Below, piece by piece: positions 13,601-22,812 of a DNA stretch of 64,000 bases; positions within the stretch are counted from its first letter, which is position 1; each line of letters begins with the position of its first letter. The stretch is from Brachycybe producta (taxonomy: Eukaryota; Arthropoda; Diplopoda; Playtdesmida; Andrognathidae): assembly GCA_036925085.1 (NCBI GenBank), contig JAUPFP010000006.1, positions 605,001 to 669,000 of the forward strand, written 5' to 3'. Position numbers and translations under genes: made by a program. The notes below the pieces were generated by a model. The model saw only the letters and a program-made list of their open reading frames with translations. It made no database searches and was not told where the DNA came from.

Positions 13601-16600
13601 ATGTGCAGACTTGGTGCATTTGATCAATGAACATGTGCAGTAGAGAACTACCTTACCTTAACCTACATTAACTTCACTGTCTGAACCAGGAATAAAACAA
13701 TAAAAACAGTTTAAAGTGACTCAAGACCAAAAACTATAGTTTTAATTTAGTTTAGCTTTATTTATATGTTTAGCTACTTTGTAGTCTTCAAGTTTTGCAT
13801 ATTTGTGTATTTTTTAAACTGAATTTTAGAAGTAGATAGTAGAGAAAATAATCGCAAGGTGGCGTTGTTTTTATCTTGACTTCTCCATAAGAAAATAAAA
13901 CCGTTTCAGGTGAAAAAAAAAAAACCCTCTCAAACTATGTGTTTGGTTTTCTTCCAAGTTTTTCAAAAAAAAGTTATTTACGTTTTAAACATCCATCTTT
14001 AGACTTAAGAAGAAATTCAAAGAAGAAAAGTGAATAATACAATATATGAGAATAAATAATGTTTACACAACAATATATATGGGCAATGGAACGTTACATT
14101 ATGTACTTTTTTATGATATACTTATGATTGTAATATAGTGAGAAATGAAACATCTGGTGTTGGTCACACACATTTTTTATATGTGGGTGGGGTGTTTTGG
14201 GTGTTTGAGAGAGGGAGAATATAAGAAATCCCCGCAAAAGATATGAAAAACCGAGCCAGGTAACCACCATCACCCCCCCCCCCCCAACCTATTTATCCAC
14301 CTTCTCCTTAAAAAACAAACCCCCCAATTTAATGCAGTCACTCATATCGCATAAAACCATGCGACAATTTATGGATTCATATATACATTCAACCTATGAA
14401 ATGTTGATGATTGGTGGGCCAATGACCGCTGTGTGTGTGAGATGGATAGGGGAGGGAGGTAAGGTAAGAGGCGGTAGAGTTGTCTTTGAGGTTTTTAAAC
14501 GGTGTTCTCACGGGCTTTTCAAGAAAAAACAATGCAAAAAAGCCAATGGAACAGCAAACGTGTACACCATAGAAGCAAAAAAAAAAAAAAGCACACACAC
14601 ATAAGAAAAGTGTGACAGGTCTTGTCAAGTCTCTTTCTCTCTCAAGACTAGAAAAAAAAATCTTGATTTTTTATGCAAAATTTTTTACATTTTTTTATGT
14701 AAAAGTTTATTATGCATATATTATTTAAAATGGTGGAAGAAGTGCCAAACTTATTTTAACAGTGTGTGTGAGCTCACAAAAAACATATTTGACATCTCTT
14801 TATCTCACTTGCCTTTTACACCCTTGTAAAAGTTCTTTTTAAAAAATAATGCTCTGAATAACTTTTTCCAAAGAGAACTAACTTTTCTCAAGAACTTGAG
14901 ATAGAAATGCAAACAACCGCTTAAGAATGCAAAATATTGAGATGCTGGTTTTTTTTAAAGGAAAAAAATGCAAGACATGAAACAGACTTGACATGTAAAC
15001 CCTCCCTCCCCCCTTGGAATATTTGTGGTGCGGGGGCGAGATAGATATAAGAGTTGCAGGGCCCAATGGGGGGCGCCCTTCTCTAACCTCCCCATGATTC
15101 ACTGGGGTTTTTTTTGCGGGCAGGCAGGCAGGCATTTAAGTGGCAAGATATTTTTTTTTCCTTCTTTTTCTTCTGAGCGTAATTCAAGCAGGATTCTCAA
15201 ATATCGTTAACTGGCGCGTGGAGAGAGTGAGTTAGAGAGAGAGAGAGAGAAGTTAACTGTAGGGTGAACCTTATATTATGTGTATTATTATAGGTGGGGG
15301 TGTTATGGGCTACTACTACTGCTACTTATGGTGATATTTTATCAGATATAGTTTTGGCCCATAATCGCCAACGGGACGCCATCTATCTCAAAAATTACAC
15401 TAAAAGAGAAACCTGAAAAATCCAATTTAATTTAGCCACAGGCGGCGCTTTTTTCTTCTTAAATTTGCCCCCCCCCCCCTTTTTTTTCTCAGTGTAGGTC
15501 TTCTTTTCTACTTTCTTGTTGGTCTTTTCACATCAATCAAATATTATCATAAAGAACAAACGGGTCATTTTATTATTACTCCTTATCCTCCCAACCCCTC
15601 CTTATGATCTTATTTTTTTTTTAATGACGTTTCTGATGGACATTTTTTTTTTCTTACAAAAACAGTTTAATGAAAACTTTTTTTTTTTGCAAACTATTAT
15701 TTTAAACTACTGAATGACTTGAAAAAGTACTACCAGTAAAAAAAATTTCTTAATATTTTTCTCTTTCTTCAGTTTCATGTAATTTCTTTACCCATAAAAA
15801 GCATAAAATGCGAACAGATGCAACCCATCTGTTTTTTTTTGAAAAAAAACAACTGTGCAATATGAAGCGACTTTATGCTGTGTTTATAGCCCGACATTTA
15901 AGTGTTCATATTCCTCTTTTTTTTATTTTTGCACAATTTCTTGAAATGCAAACTATAAATGCAAACTATAAACGCAACATATGCATGCATGCATCAAGGC
16001 ATTGCATGCATATATATATGTGTGTGTGTTTTATATGTGAAAAGGTAACATTGTAGGCCTATATATATATATTTTTTTGTGTTCATGAGAACAAAATGTG
16101 CATTGACCATACTCATTATTCCACTTCACGAACAACAAGTTCAAAAGCACCATGATAAAAAAAAAATAAGTGAGACAGAACAAGGAACACAATATAATTG
16201 TCTTGATTGTTACCTGGCTGTGACTACTGTTCTTATTCATATGCTGATTGTTACACCTTTATAATGTATGGTGTAAACGGATCTTCATTGAAACAACAGA
16301 AGTGTACAAGAAGAAAATTACTTATGAAGCTGATTTTTTATTTTTTAAAGTGTAAACGTTCCCGAATCAAAATTATGATTTATTTCTTGTCTTTCAAAGA
16401 TACAAAAAAGTTAAGAGAAACTTTAGAAACTAGAAGAGCTACTCAATCACTTATAAGTAGGGCTCGGATTTTGATGCAGTATCAACCGGAATGTTTCTCA
16501 ATATGTGGCCCAAGTGCCAATTGTGAAGTAACAATCTCGTTTAGCTAATAAAAACAATTGTTCTTTCTAACTAAAAAAAAATAGTTAGAGGCTAGAAGTC

Positions 16601-19600
16601 TAGTTGACAACTGATAGTAACCCGACATTTAGCCTCTCTACCCAGCCTTTTCTGATTAGAAAAAGCATAATTGCAGTTGCTCTAATGATGTTGATGATTA
16701 CTTCACAATTGGCACTTGGGCCACGAATTGAGAAACGTTCCAGTTGATATTGCATCAAAATCAGAGCCCTACTTATAAAAGTATTTTAATGTTGATATCA
16801 TTTAGAATGAAACATACAATTAACATGTAATGGTCATTGTCCAATTACATGTTCCAAAAGCAATGATGATAATGATGATGTTCTCTATAGAAAATGCTAT
16901 TTTCTGAGGGAGTTGATTAAGAACAAAAAAAAAACCTGAGGGGGTCACACAATTCAATGTTTTTTGTTCAAGTTTCCTTCAAGTACAAAAAAACAGTGTT
17001 TTTTTCCCAGGATTGTCAGTCACAGTTGTTTCAAGACAACAACTAACTAAAAACGTTAAGTTTTTTTGGCTTCAAGAAAATATCTTTCTTCCTTTTTCCT
17101 TTAGGGGAGAGAAGAAAAAGGCTAGAAGGGGATTTGTTAAGAGGTAAAAATGGGGAGGAGGAGAGGGGGTCTAAAGAAGAAGTAAGGAAGAGAGAGGAGG
17201 GGGAGACGATATTCGGTCAAGCCAACCTTGACCATTAAAGAGTAACTAGTAACTTATAACTGAAAAAAGAGGGATTGAAGCTGATGAATGGAAGTTTTTT
17301 TGAAACCTTTTTTTTTTGGTTTTAAGTGATGCTTTTTTAAACTTTTATTTGTTTAACCTCTGAATTCACAATTTGGATACACCTCGTTCGGAGGGGTTTT
17401 TTTATTATAAAATATACATTGATTAGTAAGAACAGAAGAAGAAGAAAAAAGCTTAAAGTAAACTTTCTCAAATGTGAACATTTTTTTAAAAAAAGTTTTA
17501 AAAAAAACTGACCATGCGAAACTTCTTTTTTTTTTTTCGCTTTGTTTTTTCCATCGAAAAACTTGTTCAACAAGAAAACGTTTGAGAAAAATATTTTTTT
17601 TAGTGTCTTGTCTAAAAAAAAAAATGACTAAAAAAAAAGTTCAGAAGGGATTTTTAGTGAGAAAAACAAATCGTGTGTAACATTATTAAGCAAGATTTTT
17701 TTACCTGTCTTTTTTATATATAAATATTACATGAACAGAATTTGATTATTAAGAAGAGAGGTTTTTTCCTCGCATGCATTTTGAGAAATGATTTTTTAAG
17801 ACAAAAAAAGTGTGTGAATTTCGTTATATATGAGAATTTGCAACAAATCAACAAAAAAACTTTTGAGAAAATATCAGAATAATTGGACTTTTTTTTTTTT
17901 TGCTTACCTGATGATGATGAGGCGGCCCCTTGATGGTTGTTATTGGTGTCATGCCATGCTTCCACAACCAATGAGAATGTTCCCTAAGGGAATTGATTAA
18001 TAACAAAAAAAAAGAAATCATGTTACATGAAAAATAAAATCCAATTTAAATCCCATGAGAATTAATTGGACGTAAATTTATTTCAAGACGATTAATTTAT
18101 ATTTACACACCTGTGAGTGAGTGAGTGTGAGAACAACTTTTGTTGTTGTTGTTTTTTTTTTTTGAAAACGTTTAAACGTTTTGTTTGTATATTTTTACAA
18201 ATAAAAGAGAAAAAAGAACACCCTGTATAATAATTATCCAGGTGTTCTTCTCACCTCAGAGAATATCATTTTAGCCTCTCAACCCAACCCCCACTTTAAA
18301 TTATCTTCTTCCCAACCCCCACCACCCTATTGAAAGCCACTTTTGAGGTTATGTGAATAGGATTTTTTTTTTTTAAAAAATATACAGGGAATGGTTTTTT
18401 AAAGCCAAAAAAGCTACAAAGTTTGTTAGAAACTAGAATAGTAAATGAATTACTTTAAAAAAGTATTTTTTTTCATGACGGATATTTATTTTTTTAAATG
18501 AACTTATTTTAGAATATTTTAAATTATTTTTTACTTGCTTATTTAAACACATACAAAAGAGCAAATTAAAATACTACAAATAAAAAGTTCATTTTAAAAG
18601 ATATCATTATCATGTAAAATTATTTTTCGGAAATTATCGAGGCCTACTTAGTCTAATTTTTAACACTAACGAAAATTAAGAGAAAAAATATTCAATAGTT
18701 TATTAAAAACTAGGGAATGGTTTTTTAAAGCCAAAAAAGCTACAAAGTTTGTTAGAAACTAGAATAGTAAATGAATTACTTTAAAAAAGTATTTTTTTTC
18801 ATGACGGATATTTATTTTTTTAAATGAACTTATTTTAGAATATTTTAAATTATTTTTTACTTGCTTATTTAAACACATACAAAAGAGCAAATTAAAATAC
18901 TACAAATAAAAAGTTCATTTTAAAAGATATCATTATCATGTAAAATTATTTTTCGGAAATTATCGAGGCCTACTTAGTCTAATTTTTAACACTAACGAAA
19001 ATTAAGAGAAAAAATATTCAATAGTTTATTAAAAACTAGAATAGTAACTGTAAAAAAAAAGTAACTGCAGGACGAATAATATCTTTTAAAATAAACGTTT
19101 TATCATAATTTGAATATATTTTTTTTACTTTCTGCGCAGACACTCAAAAGATATAATTACAATTATAAAAAAAAAATACTCTGCAAGCAGCCGGTTGGCT
19201 TATGGCAGAGGGATCTTAAGATTCAAGTGCAGCAAGATGCATTATCAAAATATAATTACTACAAAAAAATAACATGCATTGCAATAAAAAGTTTATTTTA
19301 AAATATATCAATATCATGAAAATATTTTTTCCCAGTAATCGTTTACTATTCTAGTTTTTAATACTTTTTTAATGAAAATTAAAAGAATTCAAACCATTAA
19401 ATTTAAATATGGTAACTTACCGGCCATGAAAACTCAAACGGAAAGAGGATTGGATTAGAAAATCCATTGTTGTTGTTGTTATTATTATTATCCTTGTTGT
19501 TGTTATTTGTATGATGATGATTAATAAAACTGTTGTTACCGAGGACAGGTGTCGTAATATCTCCAAATGTACACGGTCCATTCGGATCAACAACAGCCTG

Positions 19601-20900
19601 ATAATGTTTAAGACACACGCGAAAATAGGTCCTACACGAACCGGAACACGATTGTCCGTTGACCGGTGCTTGACCACCGTCACTACAACATTTACCATCG
19701 GCATCTATACCGAGGTCGTTGGCAAATGACGTTAATTTTAGTTCAAATACTCCAGAGCACAATACCTGTTGGGTGGTGAGAGAAAAATTTTTTTATTTTA
19801 ATTATTAAATATTATATGAAATTAAATTAATAAACAATTGGGGGCAGCTGACTTTTTCGAATGACACCCCCTCCTATCCAACACTATTCATTCTCCTCCT
19901 CCCCCCCCCCTCTTTTTTTCTCTCCCCCCATTTTGCATGCAACAGAGAACCCTGGGTTTTTTTCTCTCTTTTCCCCTCAAATCCCTCCTTCAAATGAAAA
20001 ACCCCCCCTCATCCTTCCCTTTGGTCTCCCTTATTCCCTATTCTTGCATTTTGTTTGAAAAGCCCTCCTGCAAACTGGCAGCTGTTCTTTCAAAAAAGTC
20101 GTCTCTCTCTTCCTTTATACTCAAAAATATATATATTTTATAATAGAAGAGCGGAAAAAGCGACGCCAAAAGTTTTTCTTTTTCTTCTTAAATTTTAATA
20201 AAAATTTAATTTAATAAAAAATATTTTTAAAAAATTCGAAGAAATTATAAGATAAACGTTTTTAGAAGTTTTAAATTATTAAATGTATTTTTAAGCATTT
20301 ATAAATATGAAAATTTCTTTATCAATTCAACAAACGAAACAATTTTTTTAGTTATATTTAAGATTTCGAATTTAATAAAATTTAATTTTAATAAAATGTT
20401 TTAAATTAAACCCTAAGAAATTATAGAAAATTTATGGAACTTTTAAATTATGAAATATATTTTTTAAAAGCAATTTATATATAAATATGAAAATTTCTTT
20501 CAATTTCAACAAACTATTTTTTTTTTGTAATTTATATTTATAATGCTAGAAATTTTCCGCTTTTATTTGAGAAAACAGAAAAATGAGAAAACTGAAAAAC
20601 TCTTCCTCGAAAGGAAAAAAAAGTTTTTGTTTTCAAACAACTTTAAAACCAAAAATAATTCAGCTAAAAAGATAATTTAAATTTTTTTTTGATAAAATAT
20701 ATTATATTTATTTAGATATTATTATAAAAATTAATGATAGTTAAAATAACAGAAAATATTAATGATGATAAGAACAGAAAAAATACAATGTGAAAAAAAA
20801 AATCTGAAAACTTGTTTCTTACCTGTGTGATTATGGTTAAAAGAAGGAGAAGAAGCGTTGTTCCGGGGGCTACCCGATATAAGCCGTGCCTGCACCGCAT
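1757..20900 (-). CDS. Delta: Delta, transmembrane DSL ligand of Notch (nine exons, 3' end possibly incomplete)
   Basis: Ligand at the cell surface that binds Notch on a neighbouring cell and drives lateral inhibition and fate choice. Seen: exons join(20900..20823, 19765..19421, 17983..17908, 13362..13078, 8842..8782, 5177..5047, 3587..3418, 3277..3061, 2975..1757) all have GT/AG borders and matching phases, giving 860 residues plus two bases. Order: signal peptide 1-26; MNNL about 27-166; DSL Cys217-Cys259 with the exact C-x8-C-x3-C-x11-C-x7-C-x8-C spacing; nine EGF repeats (264-292, 295-323, 330-363, 370-401, 408-440, 447-478, 485-516, 523-554, 561-592); membrane span about 652-676; RRRRR stop-transfer 677-681; tail to 860. 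The tail keeps NEQN (735-738), the Neuralized-type NxxN motif of fly Delta, and [11 protein letters not shown] (802-812). Nine EGF repeats equal the fly number. Delta rather than Serrate/Jagged because there is no cysteine-rich juxtamembrane domain and only nine EGFs. Confidence 0.96.
3061..3277 (-). CDS. Delta: Delta exon 8: rest of EGF4, EGF5, start of EGF6
   Basis: 217 bases, residues 383-454 plus one base. It finishes EGF4 ([14 protein letters not shown]), encodes EGF5 (408-440) and begins EGF6 ([10 protein letters not shown]). Acceptor TTTTTGTAG, donor AACG|GTATGT, exit phase 1. An 85-bp intron follows. Confidence 0.95.
3418..3587 (-). CDS. Delta: Delta exon 7: EGF3 and start of EGF4
   Basis: 170 bases, residues 326-382. 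It opens [17 protein letters not shown], nearly the same as fly [17 protein letters not shown], covers EGF3 (330-363) and the first three cysteines of EGF4 ([15 protein letters not shown]). Acceptor TTGAATAG, donor CAAG|GTACGT, exit phase 0. Only 140 bp of intron separates it from exon 8. Confidence 0.95.
3883..4219. repeat. Family A foldback element, copy 1
   Basis: About 330 bp in the intron between Delta exons 7 and 6. The left arm (TTTTTATGCAAATTATCAAA, then CTCAATCTATGGCCCC and GTGCCAATTGTGAAATAAC) returns inverted on the right. An inner inverted repeat (TTAGAGGCTAGAACTTTCTA facing TTAGCCTCTCTAACCAG) sits in the middle. No coding capacity. Confidence 0.75.
5047..5177 (-). CDS. Delta: Delta exon 6: end of EGF1 and EGF2
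   Basis: 131 bases, residues 282-325. [10 protein letters not shown] closes EGF1; EGF2 is [12 protein letters not shown] followed by [19 protein letters not shown], near identical to the same stretch of fly Delta (NKPWTCICNEGWGGLYCNQ). EGF1 and EGF2 are the atypical short repeats found in all DSL ligands. Acceptor AACAAAAG, donor CAAG|GTAAGA, exit phase 1. Confidence 0.95.
5434..5625. repeat. Short inverted-repeat element in Delta intron
   Basis: GTTCAGTTTCTAAGCGC near 5440 is matched by the inverse of AAGCTTAGAAACTGAACGC near 5605-5622, bounding about 185 bp. The minus strand has an open frame across it, but it begins at GTG and shows no recognisable family. Likely a small MITE seen once. 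Confidence 0.4.
5821..6118 (+). repeat. Family C 300-bp element, copy 1 (degraded ends)
   Basis: Shares the diagnostic blocks of the family: GAATTATACGGAATCCAGTT, ATTGACTTTATTATTAATAT, TTCAGATTATTAACTGAATA, GAATTCGACAACATATTG and GGGCTCTGTAGAACACG. The left end has grown into a CA run and the right end is altered (CACGTGTTTAC). It lies in the intron between exons 6 and 5. Confidence 0.8.
7595..7622. repeat. (GA)n microsatellite
   Basis: About 28 bp of uninterrupted GA in a Delta intron. Confidence 0.9.
7686..7693 (-). promoter_or_regulatory. Candidate CSL/Su(H) site in Delta intron
   Basis: The minus strand reads CGTGGGAA, the high-affinity consensus for the Notch effector CSL/Su(H). A single site in a 3.6-kb intron can be chance, but it is in a Notch pathway gene. 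Confidence 0.3.
8020..8400. repeat. Family B arms, rearranged copy
   Basis: Right-arm sequence (CTTAAGTGATTTAGTTATCC, CTAGTTTCTAAAACATTTTC, CTCTTCTGAAATACAG) is followed by left-arm sequence (AAGAGAAACTTGAAACATG, TTAGAAACTAGAAGGG) and then a second right arm, so two copies overlap or are head to tail. Confidence 0.65.
8782..8842 (-). CDS. Delta: Delta exon 5: first half of EGF1
   Basis: 61 bases, too short to show as a long open frame but fixed by frame and homology: [20 protein letters not shown], residues 262-281, corresponding to fly CAKGCEHGHCDKPNQC. Acceptor TTTTCAAAAG, donor GCAA|GTAAGT; it leaves two bases (AA) completed by G of the next exon to give Lys282. Confidence 0.93.
9623..10128. 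repeat. Pogo/Tigger-like terminal repeats around family A fragments
   Basis: Left end ACAGTAGAATCTCAATTTTC and right end inverse of TACAGTAGAATCGTG resemble pogo/Tigger ends, flanked by TA on the right. Just inside the left end CAATTTTCCGGATTA (9636-9650) pairs perfectly with its inverse at 9665-9679. The interior (about 9749-10099) is made of family A arm fragments (CTCAATCTGTGGCTTAAG and others), so one element probably sits in the other. A run of 19 G occupies 9682-9700. Confidence 0.4.
13078..13362 (-). CDS. Delta: Delta exon 4: end of N-terminal region and complete DSL domain
   Basis: Residues 167-261. The first part ([19 protein letters not shown]) is the conserved strand before the DSL. 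The DSL runs from [10 protein letters not shown] to GEYC, residues 217-259, with six cysteines in exact family spacing and the invariant CRPRDDxFGH (230-239) that contacts Notch EGF11-12. Acceptor TTTTGACAG, donor AAAG|GTAAAT, phases 1 and 1. Confidence 0.96.
13553..13686. repeat. Family K small MITE, copy 1
   Basis: 134 bp in the intron between exons 4 and 3. Left arm CAGACTATGAGGTTAAGG and right arm the inverse of CAGACAGTGAAGTTAATG; next inside, TCGCTCTCTAGTGCGCATG faces the inverse GTTCTCTACTGCACATG. A related half copy lies at 56907-57000. Confidence 0.65.
16395..16840. repeat. Family B arm interrupted by a family A element
   Basis: Family B sequence TTTAGAAACTAGAAGAGCT then CTCAATCACTTA breaks at about 16453 and resumes with AAAGTATTTTAATGTTGATA at about 16778. 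The interruption is a complete family A element. Removing it restores the family B order seen intact at 62630-62670. Confidence 0.75.
16453..16777. repeat. Family A element, copy 3, complete, nested in family B
   Basis: Ends TAAGTAGGGCTC and its inverse GAGCCCTACTTA; arms pair over about 100 bp (ATGCAGTATCAACCGGAATG against its inverse, then GGCCCAAGTGCCAATTGTG). A TA on each side fits a TA target duplication as in Tc1/mariner-type elements. The inner hairpin around TTAGAGGCTAGAAGTCTAG is present. Confidence 0.75.
17908..17983 (-). CDS. Delta: Delta exon 3: MNNL domain, second part
   Basis: 76 bases, residues 142-166 plus one base, beginning [15 protein letters not shown], which matches the conserved [15 protein letters not shown] of Delta proteins. 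It ends in a run of four serines. Acceptor CCCTTAG, donor TCAG|GTAAGC, exit phase 1. Confidence 0.93.
18386..19037. repeat. Perfect tandem duplication, 2 x 326 bp
   Basis: The unit starting AGGGAATGGTTTTTTAAAGC at 18386 begins again at 18712, and the two copies look identical base for base by eye. The unit contains diverged family B arm sequence (GTTAGAAACTAGAATAG, TTCATTTTAAAAGATATC). It lies in the intron between Delta exons 3 and 2. Either a very recent duplication or an assembly artefact. Confidence 0.9.
19183..19290 (+). repeat. Family D repeat, copy 1
   Basis: CTTATGGCAGAGGGATCTTA and following about 80 bp recur inverted at 23905-24008 with roughly 85% identity by eye. Class unknown. 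Confidence 0.65.
19421..19765 (-). CDS. Delta: Delta exon 2: MNNL (N-terminal Notch ligand) domain, first part
   Basis: 115 codons, residues 27-141, phase 0 at both ends, acceptor CCCAACAG and donor CCG|GTAAG. It begins [19 protein letters not shown] and ends [12 protein letters not shown], both hallmark MNNL stretches. Cysteines of GKCC, SCSGSC, RVC and GPC are in place for the family disulfides. Between GNNSFIN and GFSNPI lies a His/Asn-rich insertion (about [10 protein letters not shown], then eight Asn) where fly Delta, from memory, has a short ordinary loop. It is encoded by mixed AAT/AAC with one AAG/GAT break. Confidence 0.95.
20160..20560. repeat. Diverged tandem duplication, unit about 195 bp
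   Basis: Two rows share AATTTAATTTTAATAAAA-like starts, AGAAATTATA, TTTTAAATTATTAAATGTAT and AAATATGAAAATTTCTTT with ACAAAC following. Very AT-rich; in the intron between Delta exons 2 and 1. Confidence 0.5.
20823..20900 (-). CDS. Delta: Delta coding exon 1: start codon and signal peptide
   Basis: ATG at 20900-20898 opens 26 codons: a short basic start ([13 protein letters not shown]), then a hydrophobic core [13 protein letters not shown], a classic secretory signal peptide. The exon ends in CACAG|GTAAG in phase 0. It is the only ATG between the predicted upstream acceptor and this exon that opens a long reading frame; the only other upstream ATG starts a 10-codon reading frame. Longer frames through this exon that begin at TTG or GTG were set aside because they are not normal animal starts and miss the signal peptide. 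Confidence 0.9.
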
Positions 20901-21217
20901 CTTTAGCGGACAACAGGAGTTCGGAACACCCTTCTTTCCTGTACGCTACTTTCAACTCGACTGGTTCCAAAGCAACTTGCTAAGGCTGCTTTTTTTCCGC
21001 TCGGTTCGTTTCTTCGTTTTTCTCTCTTGTCTGTCTCTCTCTCTCTCTCTCTCTACGTTGTTGGCTCGCTTTGTTTTTACCCCCGTTTGGTACGGCGGTG
21101 CCAAAAAAAAAAAATCCCCCAGTTAAACTCTCTCTGTTTCCCCTTGTTCTTTCTTTCTGACGACGACCAGACAAAACCCTTAGACTCCGCCCAAAACACT
21201 TTTGATTGACATCAAGC
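20901..21217 (-). other. Probable 5' UTR part of the Delta start-codon exon
   Basis: Upstream of the start codon the minus strand has a strong acceptor (polypyrimidine tract and CTCTCTGTAG, exon from 21217), which would make a 317-nt leader. The leader carries a (GA)n run near 21034-21053. It contains one upstream ATG at 21212-21210, which opens a 10-codon frame (MSIKSVLGGV) that stops at 21182-21180; such a frame could lower translation. The acceptor is inferred from sequence only. Confidence 0.5.
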
Positions 21218-21704
21218 CTACAGAGAGGAAAAAAAGACAGGAAAAACACAATGTGTTTTAATATTTTTCAATAACGTATTTTTTTATTATGAAATATATA
21301 TATTTCTAGAATTGTGTTTTATTTTAAATTCTTCTCAGATCAATAAAAAAAATTATAGCAAAAAAAGGAAGACAAATTTTTTTAGTAGCAAGTTATTTCT
21401 CTCAGGGCTAAAAATAAAATTGTTCTTTCTAAATTTGATATAAAAAAATGTTCTGGTCATAAAAACTACATTGAAACAAATTTAATTTATATTTTCTAAT
21501 CTTTATTATAGATCAAAAGGTTTTTTTTGTTTGTAATAAATCTTCTCATAGAGAGTAAAAAATATATACTACAAAAATGTAGCCTTCACGTAAAAAAATA
21601 ATGCTAAATTAATTTTTGCAACCTCGAAACCTTGTGAAAAATTATTTTCAATACTTTTATTTCTTGTAGGAAGGTTAGCTTAGTTGGTGTTGTAGGCCTA
21701 CTTG

Positions 21705-22110
21705 CAAAGAAAAATACTTTAGCATGTTTTTTTCAGGTTTTATAGCACTTTTTTTTAAAAAAAATAAGTTTCATAAAAAAAACTGAAAAATCTTCAGAAA
21801 GTCCTTTAGCACTTTACTTTTAATAAAGGCTACGGTTTTACAACACTGTATGAAAAGTAAATTTCATAAAAAAAGCTCTTTTGTTGTTGCAAAAAAATAC
21901 TTTAGCACTTCTTTTAATAAAAACTAAGGTTTTTTTAAGCACTGTATGAAAAATAAGTTTCACGTAAAGCTTTTTTATTGCAAAAAAATGCCTTAGCACT
22001 TTTTAAAATAAGGTTTCATAAGAAACTTTTCTGATTTGCAGAAAAAATTGCTTTAGCATTATGATTTCAATAAAGGCTAAGTTTTTTCAGCACTTTATGA
22101 AAAATACATT
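21705..22110. repeat. Diverged tandem repeat, unit about 80-110 bp
   Basis: The motif CTTTAGCAC and partners (AATAAAGGCTAAG, GCACTGTATGAAAAATAAG, TTTCATAAAAAAAGCT) recur about five times between the possible first exon and the start-codon exon of Delta. Units are diverged in length and sequence. Confidence 0.6.
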
Positions 22111-22354
22111 TTTTTTGGTTAAAAAGAAATAATTGCTTTTAATAATATTTCAGCAATTTATTGTTGCAAATAAAATTGCTTTTTATTTACTTTTAAGACC
22201 CATTAAAAACTCCTAAAAAAAAGGTTTTCTAGTCCACTAATAAAAAAAAATATTGCTTTTATTAATTATTAAAAACAATAAACACAATAATAGTTTCTTA
22301 TTTGATTCCAAATATGAACACTTGTATATTGTAGTAGTAGTTATTATAATATAC

Positions 22355-22779
22355 CTGAAGTTACACTATATTGCCACCAGATGGCCCTACTGACTAGAGC
22401 GTTGCTGCTGTTGCATATTTTTTTTTTGTAATCCAAATGTGAATGAAAATTGGTGGTGGTTATGAATGAGAGGGAATGATGATGGTGCACACTTAATAGT
22501 ACGGCGGGACCCGTTCGTAGTAATATAGAGTAATCGTAGTAAAAATTCAAAAGTTGTAAAGTAATCCACAAAGTTTGACAATTTTCACCACCACGGTCAT
22601 AAAAACTTATGGTCACTCCGATGTCCAGTTAACACAACTCACACTCACAAATAATAAAAAATAATAACACAAATTGTAGTTTAAAAAAATATATGTGATT
22701 CACACAAAAACGAACTTTAAAACTCCACAACTTGTTACTAGAAATGTAAACCTCAGTATAAAATTTTTCCTTATAAAGT
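22355..22779 (-). other. Possible non-coding first exon of Delta
   Basis: If the TATA/Inr pair just upstream is real, transcription would start near 22779 and the first donor downstream of good quality is CTTCAG|GTATAT with the exon edge at 22355. Splicing to 21217 would remove about 1.1 kb. The stretch has two small ATG frames (one MQQQQRSSQ) and no long frame opened by ATG. This is inference from signals, with no protein evidence. Confidence 0.35.
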
Positions 22780-22812
22780 GAGTTAACGCATGGCCGGCAC
22801 TAGGTTTTTATA
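22777..22812 (-). promoter_or_regulatory. Candidate Delta core promoter (TATA box and initiator)
   Basis: On the minus strand TATAAAAA occupies 22812-22805, and TCACTT, close to an initiator, has its A at 22779. The spacing is 33 bp, within the normal range for a TATA promoter. It sits about 1.9 kb upstream of the Delta start codon in the right orientation. AT-rich DNA makes chance TATA boxes common, so this is a candidate only. Confidence 0.4.

Noticed and set aside
19183-19230. Family D as a tRNA-derived SINE
   Set aside because: TGGCAGAGGG and GATTCAAGTGC look like boxes A and B but are only about 10 bp apart.
20731-20970. Frame overlapping the Delta signal-peptide exon
   Set aside because: It starts at TTG in another frame and reads through the donor into intron.
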